Shown in pieces: positions 49,024 to 57,850 of a stretch of DNA of 64,000 nt. The notes under the pieces are model-generated. The model saw only the letters and a program-made list of their open reading frames with translations, was not told the origin of the DNA and did not search any database. The DNA is taken from assembly GCF_900156675.1 (NCBI RefSeq), contig NZ_FTOH01000012.1:1-64000 (forward strand), read 5' to 3'. Origin of the DNA: Thalassolituus maritimus. Its GTDB lineage: Bacteria; Pseudomonadota; Gammaproteobacteria; Pseudomonadales; Oceanobacteraceae. Position 1 is the stretch's first letter. Each line of letters opens with the position of its first letter. Position numbers and translations under genes: made by a program.

Positions 49024-49953
49024 TTGATTATTCATCATGAAAAACACGTACAGGAAAGGGGTAATCGCCTTTTACTTCGTTTCCCCAGTAAGCTTTGTAT
49101 ATACTCAAGTGATTGCAGAGAAGAGTGTTTATATCTGCTACATATTTTGAGATCTCGAGCTGTGTCCCAAGAGATAATTATCTTGGATTTCAGCTCACTT
49201 GAAGAGATATCTGCTGCCGGCGCAGTAGCCCTTTTCGCAAGAGTAACATCTGCCCAAATTTCTAGTGGTAACGATCAGCTGTTCCAAATAATTCAGCCTA
49301 AGAAGCATAATGTCAGGAAACAGTTTAGAGGAAGCGGTCTTTTCAATGCTTTGAGGCCGGGGGGACGCAGGAAGCTCGACAAGCTCTGGGATGAAAAGAG
49401 CAAGTTTCTGAGCGGTTACGACCAGGAAAAGCACCTAGACCCAACCCTTGATTTAATTGGGGATACGCTTGACGATGGCACGCCTAACCATCTAAAAGAA
49501 GCTATAAACGAGGCCATCTTAAATATACAACAACATGCGTATAGAGACCCAGCAAATGGCCTAAGCTCTGGTTTGAGGAGAAGATGGTGGCAGTACTGTT
49601 ACTTGGATCGCGATTCAAATCGATTCATTTTTGTGATTTCAGACCTGGGGCAGTCTATACCATCAAGTTTTAGTCAATCACATAGGAGTCACGAGGAGCT
49701 TATAGCACATGCAATGAAAAAAGGAGTCAGCTCAACCGGTGATCCTTGGAGAGGAAAAGGATCTCAAAACATCAAAGACCCGGTTGAACTTGAAGTCTCT
49801 GACAAACTAATTGTAATAAGTGGAAATGGACTGTATGTCTATAATAGTTCTAACATAAAGGAAGAACTAGCCGGACTTAGCTACCCCTATTACGGCACTC
49901 TCATTGCTTGGAGCTTTGATCTTCTGGGAGGCAAAAATGACAATCGAAATTGA
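49024..49953 (+). CDS. STAS-like/GHKL ATPase fusion protein
   Basis: A 309-residue protein from TTG 49024 with AAAAGGA six bases upstream. The N-terminal part (about 25-100) resembles a STAS domain, with the hallmark strand-helix turn EIIILDFSSLEEISAAGAVA. The C-terminal part (about 150-290) is a histidine-kinase-like ATPase without a kinase phosphoacceptor helix: N box HLKEAINEAILNIQQHAY, G1 box VISDLGQSIP, G2-like WRGKGSQNI. This joins a kinase-type domain and its usual STAS partner in one chain. The DNA is AT-richer than its neighbours. It overlaps the DUF4325 gene by 17 bases. Function unknown; partner-switching signalling is inferred. Confidence 0.75.
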   Translation: MIIHHEKHVQERGNRLLLRFPSKLCIYSSDCREECLYLLHILRSRAVSQEIIILDFSSLEEISAAGAVALFARVTSAQISSGNDQLFQIIQPKKHNVRKQFRGSGLFNALRPGGRRKLDKLWDEKSKFLSGYDQEKHLDPTLDLIGDTLDDGTPNHLKEAINEAILNIQQHAYRDPANGLSSGLRRRWWQYCYLDRDSNRFIFVISDLGQSIPSSFSQSHRSHEELIAHAMKKGVSSTGDPWRGKGSQNIKDPVELEVSDKLIVISGNGLYVYNSSNIKEELAGLSYPYYGTLIAWSFDLLGGKNDNRN

Positions 49954-50269
49954 TATTGCTAGGGATTTCTCTAAAAAGCCATTTGGTAGAAATGAGCTAG
50001 ATGGAAAGTACAGTGGAAAAAGGTTTAGAGATGAACACTTACTACCGGCATTAACCGCCAGCGACGACGAGATCCTTACTGTAAACCTGGATGGAGTAGA
50101 GCGCGGCTTTGGCTCGAGCTTTCTAGAGGAGGCTTTTGCTGGCCTTCTGCGCCAAAACATTGGGTACGACACTCTCAAGAATCGCTTAAGAATTATGACA
50201 AGCAATCGAGATTACGAGAGTGAAATATGGGAGTACATTGACGAGCAAAACGAACGGGATAGTGCTTAA
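49937..50269 (+). CDS. DUF4325 (STAS-like) protein
   Basis: A 110-residue protein from ATG 49937, supported by GGGAGG five bases upstream; the in-frame start at 49904 lacks such a site. The core ILTVNLDGVERGFGSSFLEE and RLRIMTSNRD match the STAS-like DUF4325 family, small proteins that I recall sitting next to GHKL ATPase genes. Its serine in GSSFLEE is where a STAS phosphoserine would fall. It starts inside the end of the ATPase gene and is followed by the membrane-protein gene after two bases. Confidence 0.75.
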   Translation: MTIEIDIARDFSKKPFGRNELDGKYSGKRFRDEHLLPALTASDDEILTVNLDGVERGFGSSFLEEAFAGLLRQNIGYDTLKNRLRIMTSNRDYESEIWEYIDEQNERDSA

Positions 50270-50271
50270 AA

Positions 50272-50772
50272 TTGGAAACCTTAGTCGTAACATCATTACT
50301 CAATCTGATGCTCTTTTTGGGGTCAACGGCGGTTGTATTCTTTGGATGGTCTGTTATATATCGCAACGGGGGAAGGCTGGCATCCCGTGCGGAATATTTT
50401 TCCAAGATTACGAGCCTGACAAGTGACATACGCTCTTTATCACAAGAAGCCATTTATTATTGGTGTGAGGAACGTAAAGATGAGCCCGCCCCAATTCAAC
50501 ATCTAAAATTGACCCTTTTTATTGCCCAGATCAGGTCTATCCAGGAGAGGATGGCCTTCTGCGGGGTCGACGATAGAGAAGCAAGTCAATCCCTAGCCTG
50601 CCTCAGGAAGAGCATCACTTTAGACGCCGAAAGGCCTAATAGTATCTCTGACTCGGAGAAAAAAGATAAGGTTGCATCTATAGTAGAATCATGTAATTCA
50701 CTTGTCAGCGCCTTAGAAAGACACCATGATAAACTCACGAAAATTGACAGGCATGGCATCGGTGCCCAGTAA
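50272..50772 (+). CDS. Membrane-anchored protein of the STAS/ATPase cassette
   Basis: A 166-residue protein from TTG 50272. The start is uncertain: the next in-frame ATG is 50308 and neither has a strong site. One N-terminal transmembrane segment (about 8-28, SLLNLMLFLGSTAVVFFGW) is followed by a cytoplasmic helical region of about 130 residues, with three or four amphipathic helices and a Trp-Cys-Glu stretch (YYWCEERKDE). I recognise no family. Its place two bases after the DUF4325 gene makes it the likely third, membrane-linked part of the cassette. Confidence 0.65.
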   Translation: METLVVTSLLNLMLFLGSTAVVFFGWSVIYRNGGRLASRAEYFSKITSLTSDIRSLSQEAIYYWCEERKDEPAPIQHLKLTLFIAQIRSIQERMAFCGVDDREASQSLACLRKSITLDAERPNSISDSEKKDKVASIVESCNSLVSALERHHDKLTKIDRHGIGAQ

Positions 50773-51183
50773 TAGCCATCTAGCCCATAGCTCCAACATA
50801 GCTGCGGAGCTTCAGTGAACTACATGTAGGCCGTTGCAGTATCACACGACCTAGCGCTAAACAACGAATGTGCCGGTTATCGGCTCTACTGAAAAGCACC
50901 ACCTCAATCCGGTAAGATTCAGATTTGAATACGTTCAAGTTCAAAGCTGCGCCAAACTGTTAGCGAGCTTAACCTCAACACTTAGATGTTATTTTGTAAC
51001 TTAAAACTCAAGTCCAGCCAAACCATCTTCACGTTTAATGCCGATATTAAAACCATATGCGACAATAATCTCTCTGCGCTTTGAGATCTATGCCACGTTT
51101 GTCCGCCCAAGACGGAGTTTAAAATAGCTTATGGCGCACTTTTGACGCACCGACAATACAAAAAAGACCGAGAAAACGCAAAA
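50773..51183. other. Intergenic stretch between the cassette and dusA
   Basis: 411 bases without a credible gene. Stop codons are frequent in all frames. I see no integrase remnant, no second copy of the start of dusA, and no clear terminator after the cassette. It probably holds the dusA promoter near its right end. Confidence 0.5.
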
Positions 51184-52212
51184 ATGTCACAAGAAGGCAC
51201 AAGTCCGAACCAGCCACAAAGCCCCGCTATCGCTGGAAAAGCCCGCAAAACCCCATCACGTCGTTTTTGCACCGCCCCAATGATGGACTGGTCTGACAAA
51301 CATTGCCGCTATTTCTGGCGCCAGCTGACCAAAGATACACTGCTCTACACAGAGATGGTGACGACTGGCGCACTGATTCATGGCAATCGTGACCGTTTTC
51401 TCGAATACAACGAAATTGAACACCCGGTCGCGCTCCAGCTAGGCGGCAGCAACCCTTCAGAGCTCGCCACCTGCTCCAGGTACGCTGAGGAATGGGGCTA
51501 CGATGAGGTGAACCTTAACGTGGGCTGCCCGAGCGATCGCGTTCAGAACAACATGATAGGCGCATGTCTGATGGCTCATCCGCAGCTGGTCGCGGACTGC
51601 ATTAAGGCTATGCAGGACAGCACCAGTATTGATGTAACCATTAAACACCGGATCGGCATTGATGATCAGGACAGCTACGAGCACATGCGTGATTTTGTCG
51701 CCATCGTTGCTGAAACCGGATGCAAAACCTTTATCGTGCATGCAAGAAAAGCCATCCTTCAGGGGCTTTCCCCAAAAGAAAACCGGGAAGTACCCCCTCT
51801 GCGCTACGATGATGTATACCGGCTGAAGCAGGAATTTCCAGAGCTCGAGATCATCATAAACGGTGGCATAAAAACTCATGATCAGATCGCTGAGATCATG
51901 CCAAATATCGACGGGGTTATGTTGGGTCGTGAGGCTTACCAGAACCCGTCAGTATTGATTGACGCAGACGAGCTTTACTTTGGTAAACCCGCTAATACAG
52001 AGTCGGCGAAGGACGCTGTCCGGGCACTCTATCCTTACATCGAGACTCTTCTGGCGAAAGGAGCCCCACTCCATTACGTCAGTCGACACATTCTGGGGCT
52101 CTTTAATGGTCAACGAGGCGCAAGGTTATTTCGTCGCTACCTGAGCGAGCGTGCCCACCTTCGTGAGTCCGGCATTCAGGTTTTAGAGGAGGCACTGCAG
52201 CTGATTGACTGA
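51184..52212 (+). CDS. dusA: tRNA-dihydrouridine synthase A
   Basis: FMN enzyme that reduces uridines 20/20a in the tRNA D loop. ATG 51184 gives 342 residues; the alternative TTG at 51142 adds 14. The TIM barrel has the family starts RRFCTAPMMDWSDKHCRYF, catalytic NLNVGCPSDRVQ with Cys, FIVHARKAILQGLSPKENR, INGGIKTHDQI, GVMLGREAYQNP and the C-terminal helical domain. dusA 5' ends are known integration targets for islands in Gammaproteobacteria; here an accessory cassette lies just upstream. Confidence 0.94.
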   Translation: MSQEGTSPNQPQSPAIAGKARKTPSRRFCTAPMMDWSDKHCRYFWRQLTKDTLLYTEMVTTGALIHGNRDRFLEYNEIEHPVALQLGGSNPSELATCSRYAEEWGYDEVNLNVGCPSDRVQNNMIGACLMAHPQLVADCIKAMQDSTSIDVTIKHRIGIDDQDSYEHMRDFVAIVAETGCKTFIVHARKAILQGLSPKENREVPPLRYDDVYRLKQEFPELEIIINGGIKTHDQIAEIMPNIDGVMLGREAYQNPSVLIDADELYFGKPANTESAKDAVRALYPYIETLLAKGAPLHYVSRHILGLFNGQRGARLFRRYLSERAHLRESGIQVLEEALQLID

Positions 52213-52213
52213 A

Positions 52214-52534
52214 TTACTCAGTCATCGCTGCATATTTCTCCCTGGCGTCACTCAGGCCGCCAACATTTGTGATGTTGGTGTACCCTTCAGCCTCCAGCGC
52301 CCTCTGAGCAATACCGGCGCGATTACCCGAACGACAGTAAAGATAGATAGGTGTGTCCTTATCTTCGACAAGAGAAGCGATTCTATCGGTAATCTCGCCA
52401 TGAGGAACATTGGTCGCAGCATCCAGGTGACCTGAGTTGAACTCCCCTTCGCTTCTGACATCCAACCATACGGGATCGGAAGCGAAAACAAGCGCCGAAG
52501 CAAACAGCAGCACGAGTGCAGTAATTACCTTCAT
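52214..52534 (-). CDS. Periplasmic rhodanese-like protein
   Basis: A single-domain rhodanese with signal peptide (MKVITALVLLFASALVFAS), 106 residues from ATG 52534, which has GGAG six bases upstream. The active loop is YCRSGNRAG with catalytic Cys, and the fold marker WLDVRSEGEFNSGHLDAATNVPHGE (shown in part) is present. PspE of E. coli is the nearest familiar analogue. It converges with dusA. Confidence 0.88.
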   Translation of the reverse strand: MKVITALVLLFASALVFASDPVWLDVRSEGEFNSGHLDAATNVPHGEITDRIASLVEDKDTPIYLYCRSGNRAGIAQRALEAEGYTNITNVGGLSDAREKYAAMTE

Positions 52535-52665
52535 AACTAACTCCAATCACCTGTTTTGTATCGTCTTTTACTTTTCTCAACGTTGTTGTCAATTGACCTT
52601 AACCTTGAGTTCCTACACTCTAAGATAAGTCAGACACATTTACATTACCAGCCTGGAATATAGAA

Positions 52666-53613
52666 ATGAGCAAACTGGAAGCGCTACGTGGAATGACCGT
52701 AGTGGTCGCCGACACAGGTGACATTGAGGCAATAAAAACTCACAAGCCGGAAGACGCCACCACAAATCCGTCGCTCATTCTGAAAGCTGCAGCGATACCT
52801 GCGTACCGCCCACTCCTCGAAAAAGCAGCGCAATGGGCGTCATCTGCAAACAATAATGACTCCATGATTGCCAACGCCTGCGACTATCTGGCCGTTGCGA
52901 TCGGAAAAGAAATTCTGGGTATTATTCCCGGCCTGATCTCGACTGAGGTCGACGCTCGCCTCTCTTTCGATACAGAAGCAACCATTGCCAAGGCAAAGAA
53001 ACTTATTTCTATGTACGAGGCCGAAGGCGTTCCGCGCGAACGCGTTCTGATCAAAATAGCCTCTACATGGGAAGGCATTCAGGCAGCCCGTAAGCTTGAA
53101 GCGGAAGGCATTCCCTGCAACCTCACACTGCTGTTTAATTTTCACCAGGCAATTGCTTGTGCTGAAGCGGGTGCAACGCTGATTTCACCCTTTGTTGGCC
53201 GCATCCTCGACTGGCACAAATCTAAGCTCCCCGATGCTGATTTTTCCGGCGACAATGATCCTGGCGTTCAGTCGGTCGCCAGAATCTACCGCTATTACAA
53301 AACCTACGGGCACAAGACCGTCGTCATGGGGGCCAGCTTCCGTAACATCGGCGAAATTGAAGCCCTGGCAGGCTGTGACAAGCTAACAATCAGTCCTGAC
53401 CTGTTAGCAGAGCTGGCATCTGACGCGACGCCCTTGGTTCGCCGTCTTGAGCCACAGCTGAGCAGCGCAGACGAGGAAATCAAGGTCGACGAGGCAACAT
53501 TCCGTTGGGCCATGAATGAAGACGCCATGGCTACTGAAAAATTGGCTGACGGTATTCGTCGCTTTGCTGCAGACCAGCAATTACTAGAGCAACAACTGAC
53601 AGAACTTCTATGA
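52666..53613 (+). CDS. tal: Transaldolase
   Basis: Pentose phosphate pathway enzyme, 315 residues, type I (TalB-like) length. The Schiff-base lysine is in [16 protein letters not shown], and [32 protein letters not shown] and [10 protein letters not shown] are conserved. Its stop overlaps the next start as ATGA. Confidence 0.95.
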   Translation: MSKLEALRGMTVVVADTGDIEAIKTHKPEDATTNPSLILKAAAIPAYRPLLEKAAQWASSANNNDSMIANACDYLAVAIGKEILGIIPGLISTEVDARLSFDTEATIAKAKKLISMYEAEGVPRERVLIKIASTWEGIQAARKLEAEGIPCNLTLLFNFHQAIACAEAGATLISPFVGRILDWHKSKLPDADFSGDNDPGVQSVARIYRYYKTYGHKTVVMGASFRNIGEIEALAGCDKLTISPDLLAELASDATPLVRRLEPQLSSADEEIKVDEATFRWAMNEDAMATEKLADGIRRFAADQQLLEQQLTELL

Positions 53614-54038
53614 TTCGCAAGTTTTTCGAAAAACTCACCGGTGAGCAGTATGTGCCCGAGCCTCAGGACTCGGCTATCGCTGCCGCGGTTCTTATGACAG
53701 AAATCATTCGTGCTGATCATGATGTGGACGACACAGAAAAAGACGCGATGCGAGCCGCCCTTAAGAGCCTGATTCCCGAACGGGACGTCGAAGCGTTACT
53801 TACAGAGGCTTTTGATACGGTCGACGTTTCAAATGATTTACAGCGTTTCACATCTGCGATTCACGATCAGTGGGAAGTGGAGCAAAAGATGGAGCTTCTG
53901 GTCTCGCTATGGAGAATCGCCTACGCCGACAACGACCTGGATAAATACGAGGAACATATGATTCGCAGAATTGCCGATCTTTTGTATATTCCTCATTCCG
54001 ATTTTATCAAGGCAAAGATTACCGCACGTGATCACTGA
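53610..54038 (+). CDS. TerB-like domain protein
   Basis: A 142-residue helical protein of the TerB/DjlA-N type: [24 protein letters not shown] and [30 protein letters not shown] (shown in part) have the paired acidic turns of the family. Chromosomal single-domain members are common and often of unknown role; nothing here indicates tellurite resistance. It overlaps tal by 4 bases and the next gene by 11. Confidence 0.85.
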   Translation: MIRKFFEKLTGEQYVPEPQDSAIAAAVLMTEIIRADHDVDDTEKDAMRAALKSLIPERDVEALLTEAFDTVDVSNDLQRFTSAIHDQWEVEQKMELLVSLWRIAYADNDLDKYEEHMIRRIADLLYIPHSDFIKAKITARDH

Positions 54039-54882
54039 ACTGAAGACGTGCTTTGACGACCTCAAAGCACGCCTTTCTGAATTGAACAGACACATCGAAT
54101 CAGAACGCCCACACCACTTCTACCCCTTGCGTGATACCGAGCAGGCGATAAACCCCGACCCAATCCATTGGGCAAACGACCATCTCGCTGATCTCTGGTA
54201 TATGTCCCATGAGCAGGACGGAAGAACAACGCGCAGCCGCCATGGGCTTATTCTCGCAAGCCCGGAAACCCAGTTGCTAATCAAAGAGGTAAATGACTGC
54301 AAAGAGGCTTTTGCACGGGTATCGAGAACACTCCGGGGCACCTCTGAAGCGAATCTGAAGAGCGCCCTCACTGCGCTCGATGCGCGCGGCTCGTCATTTC
54401 GGAATCTCATCGGCAACGCAAGCGGACTTCGGCGCATTCACCTGAAACAATGCACAAGAACCCTTCCTCTCCTGAATGAGTATCCGGTGAGCTGCCGTTT
54501 TACCTGGTATGCCCATGGTCGGAGTATCAAGCGCATTTCAGTCAAAGAAGCCGAGCAGGCTTTGCTGGATATAGGTGAAGAGAAAGCACATATACAAGCT
54601 CAGCTAAAAATACTTGGCAATCTCCCCCCAAGCTCAAAACTTGCCCAGGTCCAGACACTTGCACCGACAGTCAGAGCCAACGTTGTATTTCAGAGCGGGC
54701 GAAAATCGCTTAACTGTCCCGTGCCGATTTTTGTTGCTACCGACAATCCGCATAGTGAGCTACCGAAGATAAAGGACGTTCCTCTGATGCCGCCCGAGGG
54801 GCGTAGCAGGAAAAGTAGAGAAGATAATCTGATCAGCGAGGCACCGATTCTGCCCAGCTTGAGAGTTCATACCTACGAATAA
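54028..54882 (+). CDS. tus: Tus-like DNA replication terminus site-binding protein
   Basis: GTG at 54028 gives 284 residues (E. coli Tus is 309). The C-terminal half follows Tus closely in pattern: a region LLNEYPVSCRFTWYAHGRSIKRIS before a helical stretch, then LGNLPPSSKLAQVQ, NVVFQSGRKSLNCPVPIFVAT (Tus: HACPTPLIAL) and the terminal LPSLRVHTYE (Tus: IPRLHLYVAD), each shown in part. Tus binds Ter sites and blocks replication forks in one direction. It is coupled to the TerB-like gene by an 11-base overlap. I found no good Ter consensus beside it. Confidence 0.8.
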   Translation: MITELKTCFDDLKARLSELNRHIESERPHHFYPLRDTEQAINPDPIHWANDHLADLWYMSHEQDGRTTRSRHGLILASPETQLLIKEVNDCKEAFARVSRTLRGTSEANLKSALTALDARGSSFRNLIGNASGLRRIHLKQCTRTLPLLNEYPVSCRFTWYAHGRSIKRISVKEAEQALLDIGEEKAHIQAQLKILGNLPPSSKLAQVQTLAPTVRANVVFQSGRKSLNCPVPIFVATDNPHSELPKIKDVPLMPPEGRSRKSREDNLISEAPILPSLRVHTYE

Positions 54883-54884
54883 GT

Positions 54885-54910
54885 CCCGCAAGGATTAAGC
54901 CCCGCAAGGA
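54885..54910 (+). repeat. Direct repeat CCCGCAAGGA
   Basis: CCCGCAAGGA occurs at 54885-54894 and again at 54901-54910, right after the tus stop. The second copy runs into the GGAAGA tandem array, suggesting the array grew from this sequence. Confidence 0.6.
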
Positions 54911-54999
54911 AGAGGAAGAGGAAGAGGAAGAGGAAGAGGAAGAGGAAGAGGAAGAGGAAGAGGAAGAGGAAGAGGAAGAGGAAGAGGAAGAGGAAGAGG
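54908..54999 (+). repeat. GGAAGA hexanucleotide tandem array
   Basis: An uninterrupted 92-base (GGAAGA) array, 15 copies plus two bases, all purine on the plus strand. Because the unit is six bases, copy-number change would keep reading frames. In the tus frame it would encode alternating Lys-Arg; in another plus frame poly-Glu; on the minus strand poly-Ser. None of these is supported as a real gene. It is a good candidate for length polymorphism. Confidence 0.97.
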
Positions 55000-55078
55000 C
55001 AGCGCAAGGTGCAAGTTTCGAAAGACTGAGTACCAAAAGAGTTAGCTGACTCCGCTTAGCAGAGCCAGCCTTGTCGCA

Positions 55079-56470
55079 TCAGAGCCTGTTCAGGCCATTG
55101 AGCGCTGCAACCCGGTAAGCTTCTGCCATTGTCGGGTAGTTGAACGTCGTATTGACGAAGTAGCGAAGAGTATTCCCCTCACCCTTCTGATTCATAATGG
55201 CCTGGCCGATGTGCACAATCTCAGCTGCCTGGTCACCAAAGCAATGAATACCTAAGAGCTCCAGCGTCTGACGATGGAACAGTATCTTGAGCATGCCCAC
55301 ACCTTCGCCAGTAATCTGTGCACGAGCGATGTTCTTAAAGAAGGCCTGCCCGACCTCGTACGGAATCTTCTCTTCCGTCAGCTGCCGCTCGTTCTTACCG
55401 ACCGACGAAATCTCGGGAATCGTATAAATGCCCGTAGGTACTTCATCGACAAAACGGAACTCCTCTGGCGACGAAATAATTGCCGCCGCTGCCCGGCCCT
55501 GATCATAGGCTGCAGATGCAAGTGCCGGCCAGCCAATCACATCACCAATAGCATACACATGAGGCACTGCCGTACGGTATTCACCATCGACATCAACCTG
55601 ACCTCGGCTATTCGTTTCAAGTCCGACGTTCTCAAGGCCGAGACCGCCTGTATTACCTGAACGACCTGCAGCCCAAAGGAAAGCATCCGCCTTCACTTTT
55701 TTACCAGAAACCATAGTCATAGTGACATGGCGCTCATTGGCCTCGACCGATGAAAATTGCTCGCTGTGACGAATCAGCGCACCCTTGTCCCGTAGGTGGT
55801 AACTGAGTGCATCCGAGATTTCATCATCGAGGAAGTTCAGCAGTCGATCACCTGGGTGAATCAGGTCAACCTTAACGCCCAGCCCAGAAAAAATGGAGGC
55901 GTACTCACACCCGATAACACCGGCGCCGTAGATAATGATCGTACGGGGAGTATGTTCAAGATTAAGAATGGTATCCGAGTCGTAAATGCGCGGATGGTTG
56001 AAATCAATACTTTTAGGGCGCCACGGACTTGATCCGGTCGCAATAACGAATTCATCCGCCGTCAGTCGGGTATTGGCCTGCACGCCCTGCATAACGTCCA
56101 GCGTGTGTTCATCAACAAACTGTGCTTTGCCTGTGTACACGCTTACACGATTTCGACCGTAAAATTCAGTACGCAGCTTGACCTGTTTGGCAATAACCTT
56201 TTCAGCGCTTTTCAATACTTGAGGGAATGAGAACCAGCGCGGTTCCCCGATCTCTCTGAACATAGGATTGGTATTGAATTGAATAATCTGCTTAACCGCA
56301 TGACGGAGGGCTTTGGATGGAATCGTCCCCCAGTGGGTACAGTTACCACCAACCATCTTCTTGTCTTCTACGACAGCGACTTTCTTGCCCTTTTTGGCTG
56401 CATTCATCGCAGCCCCTTCACCCGCAGGACCTGCACCTATAATGACGACGTCGTAATGGTATTCCGCCAT
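55079..56470 (-). CDS. sthA: Soluble pyridine nucleotide transhydrogenase
   Basis: Flavoprotein transferring hydride between NADPH and NAD, 463 residues. It belongs to the disulfide reductase fold but has the SthA pattern [17 protein letters not shown] with only one cysteine, so no redox disulfide. FAD motif [24 protein letters not shown] motif [20 protein letters not shown] and C-terminal [20 protein letters not shown] are intact. It complements NADPH-producing Icd elsewhere in the window. Confidence 0.96.
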   Translation of the reverse strand: MAEYHYDVVIIGAGPAGEGAAMNAAKKGKKVAVVEDKKMVGGNCTHWGTIPSKALRHAVKQIIQFNTNPMFREIGEPRWFSFPQVLKSAEKVIAKQVKLRTEFYGRNRVSVYTGKAQFVDEHTLDVMQGVQANTRLTADEFVIATGSSPWRPKSIDFNHPRIYDSDTILNLEHTPRTIIIYGAGVIGCEYASIFSGLGVKVDLIHPGDRLLNFLDDEISDALSYHLRDKGALIRHSEQFSSVEANERHVTMTMVSGKKVKADAFLWAAGRSGNTGGLGLENVGLETNSRGQVDVDGEYRTAVPHVYAIGDVIGWPALASAAYDQGRAAAAIISSPEEFRFVDEVPTGIYTIPEISSVGKNERQLTEEKIPYEVGQAFFKNIARAQITGEGVGMLKILFHRQTLELLGIHCFGDQAAEIVHIGQAIMNQKGEGNTLRYFVNTTFNYPTMAEAYRVAALNGLNRL

Positions 56471-56536
56471 GAATCTGAAACTCCGTTATAGCAATCAGTT
56501 ATGTCTATTGTAGGCAATAATCAATGAACTGCTGGA

Positions 56537-56770
56537 TTAGCGCTTAGTCGCATCATAAAAATCGGCATCATCGGATGCCTTGGCTGCCTCTTTGCTCTCT
56601 TTTTCGCAACGCGACTTATCGCCACCACAGACATCACAGGCCTGTTCCATGCCGATAGCGCTCATGCCGCCGCACGAACCTGATATAGGTTTACGCCCCA
56701 TAATCACACCAATAGCCATAGCAGCAACAATGGTGAGCATAACACCGAAGGCAACAAGAATTGTCGACAT
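56537..56770 (-). CDS. nqrM: Na+-NQR maturation protein NqrM
   Basis: Small membrane protein of the DUF539/NqrM family that supplies iron to the Cys4-Fe centre of Na+-translocating NADH:quinone reductase. ATG 56770 with GGAG seven bases upstream gives 77 residues: one transmembrane segment (about 3-25), then the cysteine motif SGSCGGMS and CDVCGGDKSRC. It follows apbE by 27 bases, but no nqrABCDEF genes are adjacent. Confidence 0.92.
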   Translation of the reverse strand: MSTILVAFGVMLTIVAAMAIGVIMGRKPISGSCGGMSAIGMEQACDVCGGDKSRCEKESKEAAKASDDADFYDATKR

Positions 56771-56797
56771 AATCAAACTCCAGAATGATATGGCTGA

Positions 56798-57850
56798 TCA
56801 GTGGCCCGCAGAGCCAAACATCCGCTCAAATGCTGATGAAGAGGCTTCTTTGAAACCATCGCCATCACGAATAATAAAATAAGCCGGCAGGTCATTCGCT
56901 TCCGCCAGCGCCATGGCAGCCTCAGGCCCAGCCACGTTGAGTGCTGTAGCCCAGGCGTCTGCCAGAGAACAGGTTGGAAGAATCACACTGACCGACGCCA
57001 AAGCGTGACGAATCGGATAACCCGTCAGTGGATCAATTGTGTGAGAGTACCGTTGACCATTCTCTTCAAAATAGTTCCGGTAATCTCCCGATGTAGCGAC
57101 CGCGTGATTTCCGGGTGCGATGATTCTCTGGGCTGAGTGACCGACTTCCATTACGGGCCGCTCAATTGCGATACGCCAGTCACCCGAGGGCTTGGCACCT
57201 CGGATACGGACCTCTCCACCGATTTCAACAAGATAGTCGCTTATCTCCATGGCTTCCAGAAGGAGGCCTATGTCATCAACAGCCCAGCCTTTAGCAACCG
57301 CAGACAGATCGATGTACAGCGGCACGTCCATCAGAATCTCGTTTTTCTCCTTATCGAGAGCAAGCTTATTCATACCTGTCATCTCAAGAAGCTGATCTAC
57401 CTCTGCCTGGCTTGGTACACCCTCTCGCTCTTCTGGCCCGAACCCCCACAGATTCACCAAAGGCCCTACAGTTACATCAAGACGCCCCATACTGTATCGG
57501 TTGATGTAGCTGGCATCCTGAAGCACCGACATTAATTCGGGGCTTACTTGCACGGGCTTTCCCGCCAGCGTCTCAGAATTGGAATTCAGGCGCGACAGTT
57601 CAGAGTTCTTTTCATACGTAGAGAAGACTGAAATCAAGTGGGCGAGCCTGTCCTCAACCTGCTCGTGTACCTCTGTCGGTGTCGCCTCGCCACCAAACCA
57701 ACTGATGTGATACTGCGAACCCATAGTAAACCCAGAAATACGGCGTAGCTCTGGTTGAGGTTCAGAGCAGGAAGCAAGGAAGACAACACTCAACAGGAGT
57801 ACAAAGACAGTCTGGAGGTTCTTATTCATTGAAACAAAAGCCTTTTTCAT
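56798..57850 (-). CDS. apbE: FAD:protein FMN transferase ApbE
   Basis: Attaches FMN covalently to threonines of NqrB/NqrC and similar proteins. ATG 57850 gives 350 residues; ATG 57829 is an alternative, and the longer frame to 57955 is unlikely. It is a lipoprotein (signal with LSVVFLASC lipobox). Family motifs FTMGSQYHISWFG, GRLDVTVGPLVNLWGFG, YIDLSAVAKGWAVD, YLVEIGGEVRIRG and SHTIDPLTGYPI are all present. It is the first gene of a pair with nqrM. Confidence 0.93.
   Translation of the reverse strand: MKKAFVSMNKNLQTVFVLLLSVVFLASCSEPQPELRRISGFTMGSQYHISWFGGEATPTEVHEQVEDRLAHLISVFSTYEKNSELSRLNSNSETLAGKPVQVSPELMSVLQDASYINRYSMGRLDVTVGPLVNLWGFGPEEREGVPSQAEVDQLLEMTGMNKLALDKEKNEILMDVPLYIDLSAVAKGWAVDDIGLLLEAMEISDYLVEIGGEVRIRGAKPSGDWRIAIERPVMEVGHSAQRIIAPGNHAVATSGDYRNYFEENGQRYSHTIDPLTGYPIRHALASVSVILPTCSLADAWATALNVAGPEAAMALAEANDLPAYFIIRDGDGFKEASSSAFERMFGSAGH

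Noticed and set aside
50990-51010. AT-rich string ATGTTATTTTGTAACTTAA resembling a Ter site
   Set aside because: It has extra bases between the two halves of the Ter consensus and cannot be aligned without a gap.
51250-51320. Possible island attachment site at the start of dusA
   Set aside because: No second copy of this sequence is seen at the hflD end of the insert and there is no integrase, so attachment boundaries cannot be drawn.
54908-54999. GGAAGA array as CRISPR or triplex-forming mirror repeat
   Set aside because: There are no spacers, and the unit is not a perfect mirror repeat, so neither label fits; it is a simple tandem array.
54833-55036. Minus-strand frame encoding poly-serine
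   Set aside because: It is simply the reverse reading of the GGAAGA array with no ribosome binding site or family match.
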